DNA of 64,000 bases from Lineus longissimus (Eukaryota > Nemertea > Pilidiophora > Heteronemertea > Lineidae): positions 11,846,109 to 11,910,108 of the forward strand of contig NC_088325.1 in NCBI RefSeq assembly GCF_910592395.1, in the 5' to 3' direction. Under the pieces are notes generated by a model. That model made no database searches. It worked only from the letters and a program-made list of their open reading frames with translations, and had not been told where the DNA came from. The position numbers and the translations under genes were made by a program. Every line of letters starts with the position of its first letter. The stretch's first letter is position 1. This document shows, in pieces, positions 51,133-61,012 of the stretch.

Positions 51133-51217
51133 TTGCTTTAGGAAACTTGGCATAGTGCTAAGTGTCTGGGATGTTCGATGAGAGCTTTGGCCTTGCTACA
51201 GGAAACTTGGCTTGGCA
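51133..51217 (+). repeat. short diverged direct duplication
   Basis: The words cttgctttaggaaacttggcatagtgc and ccttgctacaggaaacttggcttggcac lie about 58 bp apart. A third weaker echo (caagaaacttgcc) follows the poly-G tract. Confidence 0.5.
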
Positions 51218-51224
51218 CTTTTGT

Positions 51225-51242
51225 GGGGGGGGGGGGGGGGGG
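51225..51242 (+). repeat. poly-G tract (18 G)
   Basis: Longest homopolymer G run in the window. Confidence 0.9.
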
Positions 51243-51624
51243 TGTTGGATGCGATTGGTGACCATGCGCAAGAAACTTGCCTTCATACTATATCTGGGCA
51301 GAATATTGGCCGTATCCGTACCCCATAGGTATTGCATACACAACAACATCATATCGAAAGATGCCTATGTAATCCTAAGATTGAATTATGTTAACAGAAA
51401 TAGGCCAAGCAGCATGTAGGAGGATGAAAGAGCTTTAGTGCAAAAGGTTTTGTTATGTTTAATATTGACTCGATGGAGCGACCTGTGAGGACCAGGTCGC
51501 AATTTAAACAATTATTTCTCCCCCATCGCCACGAAATTTAAACAACTTTTTCTCCCGATCACCACCAAACCTTTTCTCAGAGAGAGCTAAAAATTCACAC
51601 TTGAACATGTTGAAAACACTTTAC

Positions 51625-51645
51625 CTTGCTTACAATCCTGCTCAT
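51625..51645 (-). other. weak candidate 21-base microexon
   Basis: The minus strand has an acceptor (gttgtgactgcttttcag, ending 51646), then ATGAGCAGGATTGTAAGCAAG, then a gtaaag donor. Seven open codons starting with ATG right at the splice site. Too short to judge from sequence. Confidence 0.12.
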
Positions 51646-54600
51646 CTGAAAAGCAGTCACAACATGACAAAATGTAAAGACATACTCACACAAAGAGGAG
51701 TAATCCGAGAATGAAGAGATAATCCTAAAATATCCTATCCTTGGAACATGTAATCACGAAATAACCTCAGAATATAACTGTTTACGAATTATCCCACTCG
51801 GTGCTAACTGCCTACGGGCCCAACAACTCGCAGCGTGAAATTCCCCAAGACAGCATGAAATTCACCGAAACTTTCCAAAATGCATGTAAAGACTATCATT
51901 ATGTACCTCACTTGCTCCTCAGTGTTAAATGTCATTTCATAGAGATTTGCGGAAAATTCGCATGCTGTCATAGACAGCGGCCTGTAGAATGAATTGGGTG
52001 AATTCAACTTCGAAGATGAAAGAGGGCGATTTGGATGAGTGATTATTGAAATTATAAAGGAATAATAACTTGAAAGATAATGTCCTGAATATCATGAGGT
52101 GTGACATTCTTGAGTCTGTTTCATGCAGAGAATATCACTGTTAGTGAACATTTTATAGAGGAAATGTATATAACTAATGAAAATTGGAATATTTCATTTT
52201 TGAGCAGACCTTTAAGTCCAGTACACCATAGTACAGAACAGTTTAAGATGTACAAGGATTACAGCAATTTTACATTGAAACTGGCCTCATTCATCAAGTT
52301 GGATTCCAGTCAAACTTTGCGAAATGCTTAATGCATAATGTACACAAACATACACATATTTTCAGTCAGCTTAACATGGGCTGGACATTTTGAAAAGATC
52401 CTTACAGGTCAAAGACATCACTTTTGTCATGTACAGAGTTATCTAGTCAGCGCTGTCAAAATTTATGAATGCTGCATTTTCAGGCTTTGTCCAGGGGAAA
52501 TAGCGGGAACTCAGGTTTGCCGAGGATTTCAAAGAGAGTCGTGTGGCAGTCTTTATGATCGCCATGATGGATTATTTGCAAAGTTGGGCGAATTCCTGGA
52601 CATGGGGCATAATGGGTGCCTGCACTCTCCTGCTCTTTGATATGTTTCTCATAACTTTATGGTAGCTTTTCAGAAATATAAGAGTCTTTTACGATAATCT
52701 TTGGATGTTTTCATGAAATGATTTTCTTGTTGGCAGTGGCATATGATCTCAAAGTTGGGTAAACTATTTACATGATTAAAGCATTTAAGGTCTCCACAAC
52801 CATATGAATATACCCTGCAATTACATTATATCGGAAATAGGCAGATATGAATTCAATGGCAACAAAAATGGACCTGCTGCAGCTGAAATAGATTAACAAT
52901 AATCTTTTACAGCTGTGGAACCTATTGTGACTTTTCACTCGAAAAGAAACCACTAAATCTCTCTGATTCTTCTTATATCTTATTCATACACATTCTTCTT
53001 AAATTTTAAAATGTATACACATTAAAGTTAGCATAGCAAAATCCACCATGAAAGAAAACTCGATAACATGCCATCAAAATTGCTCTCACTATCCCTTTGA
53101 CATATTTGATATCGTAACTGAATATGAACCATGAATGACAATGCAGAACAGAATTCGTCTAATGGCAAAGCAGAACAGCAATGAAGGAAGGAGACAAACA
53201 AATCTCTATTGAGACCACCGGTGGTGTCCGACTGTATACGTTTAATGAAAGCCCCAATGGCCTTTCGGCATAGAATAGCTTAGCAATCGTCTAGCATAGT
53301 TAGGAACCTTTCAAAGTATTAGATAGCATTTTATTGGCATTAAATCAATACATTCCCTTTCAAAGAACCGATATGAATCTAACCTACATGTATATGTCAT
53401 GTCACATAGTGTAAAAGTACATGATATCAATAATTTATAATTTACAGGTAGCCTATAATAATATAAAAATTCAGAAAAATATTTAATTATATGATGCATT
53501 GCCACTGCTTTTTAAGGTAATCTTACCTTTTTTACCAAAACAGAACGAATTACAAATCAAAGCTGACCCGAGATGCTAAAAACACTTTGAAGTGAAACCC
53601 CTTCAACATGTTGAAGTAAATATACATTTAGGCATTTTTTTCATGGATAACACTTATACCTTTTATATCAAAATCCCCGCTTCAATCTAATATGTCTAAT
53701 TGTCTAATATGCCATAAAGTTGTCACTTGGTAAAAAAGTTCACCGATCACAACGACACAGTAAAGGTCTGCTTGATCAGATCCCTTCTTTTCTCAAAAAG
53801 ACCAAATCCATCAACCTCAGACATGTCAGAACCATAACAATCTTACTGCAAATGAAATCCAATCTACCAAGCTAAAGATGAATTACCATGGAACTATTTT
53901 TTGCCATCCGACACTCGCATGTAATAAGAAACTCATAACCTTGAATCATGAACAGTCTCTCACCAAAAACTCTAATATCAACCGATATTTGCAATAATTC
54001 AGTTTATTTATTATATGATTCAGTTTATGGTTATGAAATGAACTTGACATTTACAGATTTTTTTGTAAGTTTTTCGTTTATAGCAAATATATCATAGAAA
54101 GTTGGAAGCTAACTACATGTAATTCGTTTATCATGTTTATACCTTTGCTACACATTAAGGCCTACATGTATGCAGCAGCTTGGCCAATACACTTGTAACA
54201 TGCTTCTATGAACATGTTCAAACAATGCTTCTGAAGAAGTCCAATCCTCACCCGCAGCAATGCGAGGATTTTGTAGAGATCAGTGTGAATATTGGGACTT
54301 GGCTCTTCAATCAGCTGTGGTTGTTTTGTTGAACATAGGGCAGCTTTTGTAACTGGAGACCCGAAAAAAAATCATTGATTGTGAAAAGGAGGCACACCAA
54401 CATGAAGAAATTCTGGTATCATCATTGGCCCTCCCCAATTATAGTGTTTGTATTGCCATAGCTAAGAAACATACATCAGTTAATCCAATAAAAAAACTCT
54501 CCTGTATAAAAATATTACATGTTCAATTTCTTTTCCATTGATTCTCGATAAATGGTGACAGAGATGTCCAAGGTCAAGGAAACATTGATAGAACAAGTGC

Positions 54601-55334
54601 CACATTCCCATCGAACCATTTTTTGGGGGGAAAAAATTCTTAGTGACAAATTGCTGAAGATAGGGTTCAGTGGACATAAGAGATGATATTCTATGCGTCA
54701 AATGCCCCCCTCCCCCTTCATACACAGATATTCCAATGTCCTAAATATAGTCGCACGTCTTGCCACAAAAAATGTCATTTATGGCTGGATAACTTCCTAA
54801 AAGTCAGACAGATTACATATTTGGTATCTCAACAATCTAGTACCTTGCTAACTCACTCAAAAATACAACTCGTCAGCAAGAAGGCACTCTCTCATATATA
54901 ACTCAAGAAATAATTTCTTGCGAGTAAATTCATGATGATTGGTTTTGTCGAGAGAAACAAGTGCAATATCTCATAATGAAAAACAAGTCTAGCCAACATC
55001 TCGTTGGACGCTCCCCTAACCCTGAGGGTTTGGACACTGCTGTGTTCCACATTAAGACAATCAGGAAGTCAATCCTCGCTGGGAGACATTTTTCGGCGAA
55101 GGAAGTAATATTGTTAGAAGTCACTTTGATGAAGCCAAAGGTCCATATTACATACAATATTTAGTTACAGACTCGGATCCTCCAGCATCCTCCCTTGCTA
55201 CCGGCAATCAAATATGGTCCATACGACTGTTTGTCTGCTCATGTTGATTGCTTTGTCCGATCACCACAAGCTGACATAAGAATTGTATCCATTGTATTCA
55301 TTGCAGTATACAGATTCTTTTCTGTCTCTTACAG
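51646..55334. other. non-coding stretch
   Basis: No supported gene. Frames at 52101 and 52338 (plus) follow modest acceptor-like sites without recognisable products. Confidence 0.4.
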
Positions 55335-55475
55335 GTGGATCAAGTTTGCCATTATGCCTTAATAAAAAAGAAAGTATTTATATGTGGTCACCCAGTCGCA
55401 TCTCACCATGGTTATATCAAAACTAACTTTCTTGACAAAATATCCACCGCTCATTCGGGCAATTATTGTTTTTGA
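55335..55475 (+). other. weak candidate terminal coding exon
   Basis: A strong acceptor (ttcttttctgtctcttacag, ending 55334) is followed by 46 open codons in phase 0 to TGA at 55473-55475. The peptide starts VDQVCHYALIKKKVF and contains GHPVASHHGY. Another phase is also open for 30 codons, which weakens the case. No family recognised. Confidence 0.22.
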
Positions 55476-55517
55476 CTTTGAACAGAAAGTCAGATAATGG
55501 TAAGGGCTCTTTCTTAC

Positions 55518-55612
55518 GTCAATCAACTGATTTAGATCTTGGATCTTGAAAACGCCTACATGAATATCACATGCCCACTTAGCCGGACACCTTTCCGCCA
55601 AAAACTCTTCAA
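55518..55612 (-). other. weak candidate coding exon
   Basis: The minus-strand frame ends at a consensus-like donor (ATTGAC followed by gtaaga at 55517) and is open back to about 55650. A possible acceptor (cgaaagtttccag) would start the exon at 55612, giving 95 bases, phase 1 to 0. The peptide EEFLAERCPAKWACDIHVGV plus FKIQDLNQLID is plausible as protein, but the acceptor has a poor pyrimidine tract and no family is recognised. Confidence 0.22.
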
Positions 55613-57715
55613 CTGGAAACTTTCGATGAATCTCACATTCCCAATTTCTTTCATTTTAGCTTACTCTAGACAAAGATAGCCATAAACAATTCCTTAGGGG
55701 AATAAAAACACCTCCCAGGGAAGTTCCTGTAGCATGAGCCCCTGTTCTAATGTAACTTCCTGACGAGATATCATCTCAGCCCTCTTAAGGCAGACAAAAC
55801 ATTGGGTAAGAACAGCTCGAAAGGGCTTCATATTGCTGTCTTTCTGCATTGGACTGCTCTGCTTCCGTGGCAACGATACCCCTGAAAAACATCTCCAGAT
55901 TCCTCCCTTTCCTGGTATCAGTAGGTCTGTCAGTACAAAAATCTTCTGAATACCCTCAAGCAGTATAAGAGGACAAAGTCACAAAGACTTTCTCGAACAT
56001 GTCTATCAAAACTGTCACCCTTTCTAATACTCTTTTCTGCAAAATATTGTAATGTAATGTATGTAATGTAATCTGATTCAAATGCACTTTCCTCTGTCTG
56101 ATCCTCAGGTACCCTCCTCCTTGTAAACCTGAGCTGCAACTGTGTCGTTTTTTTCCATCATACGAGACAGAAAAGGCGAGCAAGGTTTTTTTAACCATCT
56201 AGCATTACACATATATGTAAGAAGCTTCTTCTCATAATGGAAAATGAAGTTGTTTTGTATTGTTTTCCATTAGCCATTGTCTGACAGAGGGTATCAAAGA
56301 TACCATTGCACCGAGAAGGGATCTCATACAATAGCGGATATGCTTGTTGGGAACTTGTATAACATTAGGTCAAAGACAGCTGTGCCATTTTTGGGGAAAA
56401 CAAGTTTGACTCTTCTTCAATCTTTACCATTTAATAGTCTTTACCATGGCACTTCATGCACATATCATCACGAAATGCACAGCACATCATACTCTTATAT
56501 AACTTCAATGCATCAGCACTTGGCCGCAGCCTATCACTCAACATGCCAAAAACACTCAGGAAACATTAGTTTGATCCAAATACTAAAGGTGGCGACACTT
56601 TTTGATATAATTTGCCATATATATAAAAGTAAACACTGTTCAGCAATGATATCCGCTGCTACACAAATACCGGCACAGGCAAGACATGGCTGCCGCAGCC
56701 TAAGGTGAAGGTCACATGCTGAACTGCTAGCATGTTTTCTTAGCGAATGTGTCCTCCAGATATCAGTATCATTCCAGGAACACCAATATCAATACTATCA
56801 TCTGCCCACACAGATGCAACAAATAAAGTTAACCTGCCCTTGGTCAGGACTGAAAATCATGTTTCAAAAGTGAAAAAGATCATTGAAATATGACACAGAT
56901 AATGATTACATACATCAGGTCTGTTGACAATGATTACCAGGACTGTAGCTGAATACAGAATGGCCATCGGCTTTTATGCACTTTCGAATAGATGAACAGT
57001 AACTTAACATCTTACTATGTTTATTCTATATTCAGTATGAATTTACGGAATAGAGAATTTTCAAATTCAATGAAATAAAATTTTTTTGAATTTTGAAGGA
57101 ATGGAATGGCATTTGTATTTTTGACGGTTAGATTAATGTATTACTGATTTTCTGTATTCATTTTAGAAATTAGGTGCTTCACCAAGACCACCAAGGTCTC
57201 TTTTTTACAAAACTGAAGTTGAGTCTGGGAGTAACTTTTCTTTGGTTAGTGCATGTCCACATAACCCAGTAAACATAGTAAATCTATTACCAAAACTGGG
57301 GTAGAAATTCCAACAGAACGTGTTTGTTCTGTATAAATGCTTCTATAGACCCCCAGCGAAGATATATTTATTTTTACTGGACTAAGTCCTAATAACCTCA
57401 AATAACGTGGCAGTTTTCACTCAAACCAATATCTGCAGACCGGAATTTGTCACAGATCTTCGTTTCAGTTTCGTGTTTTACCAATGCCTTATCCTAGGGT
57501 ATTTATGATAGGTTACCTGCAATGGAGAGGAAATGTTCAAAACATATAATCAACTTTGCAGGTATTGTAACAAGGTTAGACATTCACCACACCTTGTTCT
57601 TCTGCAGGGAACATTACTTGATTGAGTACAGGTGTTGTATATATACGATCTACAACCATTCCTTAACCCTTAAGAGACCAAGGCAAACTGGACTAACTCC
57701 ATTACATCTCTGCGC
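55613..57715. other. non-coding stretch
   Basis: No supported gene. The 143-codon plus frame at 56277-56708 begins near an acceptor-like site (gccattgtctgacag) but is Ser/His-rich without domains. Confidence 0.4.
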
Positions 57716-57745
57716 AGTGGAACCTCACTATAATAAACTTCACTG
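57716..57745 (+). mobile_element. MITE terminal fragment (GGAACCTC family)
   Basis: cagtggaacctcactataat matches the terminus of the copies at 24576 and 27909. No second end found. Confidence 0.4.
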
Positions 57746-58610
57746 TGATGAACATATTGTTTGGACCTAAGGATAGAGGCCATCATAAGCTTCTCCTGTT
57801 TCTCACTAGGCGGGTTTGCCCTGGCATAAACACCATGTACAAGGAACCTTGTCAAAGGATAGAACGACTACCAATTTGACATCCTCAAACTAGCTCATGC
57901 CTATAGTCCCTCTTTAATTACTAGACGAATAACCCCTGGCATCAAATTTCTAATTTAAATTTTTCGGGCGACACCCTGTATTGATTCTCAGCTTGATATA
58001 TCACTACTCTCAGGACCAAAGAGCAATAATATCATTCTTTGTGATCCGCATGACGTATCTCTATTTCCTCGTGCCAGCTTCTCAAGACCATTTCAAGCCA
58101 AGTTAGCCGCGACCAGCTGTACATTCTCTGTGCAAACTATCCATCAACAGATTTGCAATTGCTGGCAATGTCATGAAATGAACAATATATACCGCTGGTT
58201 ATTCTCAATCACGGCTCACAGCCAGCAAATTGATGCCTCGTTTAATAATTAATTATTGTTGATGATTACTTCTGATCGGTTGCTTTGTATGCGAAAATGG
58301 ATTACTTTGCCACAACGGATGGTCGCATGCCGCTAAGATCGCACGCTGGTTTACTGTTGAGTCCCATTAAGAAAAATAGATGTATGTGATGTGGGATTGA
58401 TCACCTTTTTTCATTCACTTGATATTAGCGGTGGGCGGTGGCTACATTAACAACATGAGGGGCACATCCAGCATGTCCAGGTTCATAATGTAAAACTTTA
58501 AAATCCTTGCATCTCTTCACTTTTTCCTGTGCTGTTCTTCCTAACAGCTAAATTTGAAGTGCCTAGCTGCTGCTGCTACAAAATGCGCAACTGTGTCCTC
58601 AGATGTTTGA
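57746..58610. other. non-coding stretch
   Basis: Nothing recognised. Confidence 0.4.
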
Positions 58611-58695
58611 ATGGGTGGATGGATGGATGGAAGGAAGGAAGGAAGGACAGACGCCACTCGAATAGCTATAAGCTGAGCTGACTTCTGTCAGCTGA
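58611..58695 (+). mobile_element. right-end fragment of the pearl/HINE-like family
   Basis: A GGAT/GGAA microsatellite, then ggacagacgccactcgaata, then gctgacttctgtcagctgagcttaaaa. It matches the right end of the 20065-21781 element in order and spacing. Confidence 0.6.
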
Positions 58696-59761
58696 GCTTA
58701 AAATGTTAAAGGTAAGGAAATGATCTGTAAAGCAACTGGTGGCTAAGAGGGAGAGGATTACTTGAAATAGAAGGCGACCTGACGTTATAAGGTTGACTGC
58801 TACCATGGTTTTTAATCCAAGCAGATGCTGAAATAATCTTGGTTGCTCATGGCGGTTTCATCCATCGATTTTTTTTATGTATCAGGTTCATACTTATATT
58901 GTCTGAGCAGTTTGGCTTTTGAGAAAAGGATGGCATGGTGTTCACACTGTGGTTGAACTTCCTTAAGCAGACACACCTTGGGGACCATGTTTTTGGTCTA
59001 CAAGACACCTCTCCACGTACAGAACTTATCTGGCTAAAGTACACATCAGAAAGCTTCTATTACCTTATTACACCCAGTAATGACTAACAAAAACTGTGAA
59101 CCAACCTTTGCTTGCATTTTATTTTCACGGGTTTTATGAATAACCTTGACGTGCAGAGTAAAAAATTTGGAAAATATCTTGTTTTGTCTGAAAAAGCTCA
59201 AAGACATTTTGCAAGCTCCAAAAATAAAAGTTGAAAATTTCATTTTAATAACCTTTGCAAATGGTGCCAAAGTTTCAAATTTTACAATACCATGATCAAG
59301 TGTAGGTGACAAAAACTTGACAACGATGTGTCTACCCTCGTGGATTGTCCAAGTATCGACTAGTCTGATCTCTCAAACACGCGAGTCATGCTCCCTTGCT
59401 CTCATATATGTACCTCATACATCCAACGTGGGTCATTTATCCTCCTGAATACCGTGACGTCCTTGGAATCCTACCGTGACGAGGAAATTTAGCAAGCAAA
59501 TCTGTGTATGTTTGCGTGTTCTGACAATGCTGGTTCATCTTCCCGAAGCAATGACCCCAATTCCTGATGCTGCCAACAGAGCAATGGCCTTAACATTGTG
59601 TCCAGCTTCGGCAGAAAAACCAATCAGCCCCCAAACACTCAAACGGGAATTACATTGGTAATAATTCATATGTATGGGCCATCAATACAATAGATATGGC
59701 TGTGATTGCATGCCTTATCAAACCCTGCCAACATATATCATGACCATTAGGGCACGAGACC
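58696..59761. other. non-coding stretch
   Basis: No supported gene. On the minus strand about 59670-59550 a 38-codon frame rich in Ala and Gly (GLIGFSAEAGHNVKAI) is noted, without splice support. Confidence 0.4.
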
Positions 59762-59824
59762 ATGGCTATATCTGGGCATGGCGATTTAGGGGAATCAGCA
59801 GAAATTGCTGAATCTGCAGAATTG
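59762..59824 (+). other. weak candidate first coding exon
   Basis: An ATG in an ideal start context (gagaccATGG) opens 21 codons (MAISGHGDLGESAEIAESAE plus Leu) that end exactly at a consensus donor, gtaagt at 59825, phase 0. The combination is attractive. However, the second half is an imperfect repeat/hairpin (tcagcagaaattgctga), no family is recognised, and no next exon was identified. Confidence 0.25.
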
Positions 59825-59979
59825 GTAAGTTTTTTTTTCTCCCGACCTCGGAGATGTGGAAGTGGTTCGAGAAATAAAGGCAAGTAACATCCTTAACAGA
59901 GAGGTGTTATGATAAAAGTGGTCTAATGGAATAGAAAGAAAAAAGTTGATACCAAACTAGTGTCCTCAATCATGTTCCT

Positions 59980-60035
59980 AGAGAGTGTGTCTTTATTAGA
60001 GAGGTGTCCACAAAGGGAGGTTCCAATATAGTATT
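59980..60035 (-). mobile_element. MITE terminal fragment (GGAACCTC family)
   Basis: agagaggtgtccacaaaggg followed by aggttccaat is the inverted end of the family seen at 24576 and 27909. Confidence 0.5.
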
Positions 60036-60936
60036 CTGTAACAGAGACCACATTAAGAACATATTATCTTAGAAGACTATACGAACCATTATAATGTTAT
60101 GTCTTTGTCAGTAGTAAGACAGGTCCAGACACTTCTATCATATGCTTCACAAAACAACCCTAATGACACATTGTACAAAATAAAGAGAAGTTATACAACT
60201 TATCAGCAGTATAGCGGTAACATGGTCTATGACCAACTAAGCAACTCAGCGCTAATTGCCAATCAGTGTCAAAGCGTCTCATCAATTAGTTAGTGAATCA
60301 TCTGAGATAACAAATCTATACGAGATGAGACTGATTAGGCCTATTTGTGACATGTTGTATTAGTAAGATAAATACACGCTATTTGCATGATAAGTTATTG
60401 TTGCTAATTGAGTGATGTCGTGATGGGGGCGTTGATAGAATCGGTAGACCGGTTACAAATATTATGATATTCAGTAAGTGTTCGGAAAACGGCATCGTAT
60501 TTCATGAGGGCTGAAATAGGAGGTCTTCCTGGCCGTTTACACTCTGATCCTTTTTCAGATGAGGGAATGTTAAACATGGAAGCCAAGATAGGGGTGTGAG
60601 CAAGTTCAGGGTCTGCCATGGGTCTCAGCCCAAACTCAGGGATGTTCAGTCTTAAAATGAAGTATAGACATGATAGATAGTGAAGTCCCTGTAATGAGGA
60701 GTCCATACCTGTGATCGCCATGGGGATTGTCCTCACCAGTTCATCTCCTTGTTCTATTGAGGTATTTCTCCTCATCAACTCTGCTTCATCACTGTCACTT
60801 AATTTACCGGCAACTTAGGAAGGCGCCAGACTATTTAGGAGGTATTAAACGTAATAGTTTCCAGAGGTGACAGCGTAATTGCTTGCCAGAGAAGCTAAAT
60901 GTTAGCTCATCTTCAATGTCCTTTCCGAATTGTAGG
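60036..60936. other. non-coding stretch
   Basis: A 124-codon minus frame (60778-60404) contains ECKRPGRPPIS, which recalls an AT-hook core (RPGRPP vs RGRP). Nothing else supports a gene. Confidence 0.35.
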
Positions 60937-61012
60937 GAACCATGATAACTCAATTGGCAGAGTATTAGAACAAGGAACAATCTTTAAATCCGACTGGGTG
61001 CGAATTTTAGTT
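60937..61012 (+). mobile_element. tRNA-like SINE head or tRNA pseudogene
   Basis: taactcaattggcagagta (60945-60963) is a good D-arm/A-box match. The B-box region gggtgcgaattttag is decayed (GGTTCGAATCC expected), so a working tRNA is not supported. No body repeat was recognised. Confidence 0.4.

Noticed and set aside
56277-56708. 143-codon plus frame
   Set aside because: Ser/His-rich, no motif, no donor; only a modest acceptor near its start.
60404-60778. 124-codon minus frame with an AT-hook-like RPGRPP
   Set aside because: A single hook-like word in an otherwise unrecognisable frame is not enough for a gene call.
60937-61012. Functional tRNA gene
   Set aside because: The B box and acceptor pairing are decayed; only the D-arm region is good.
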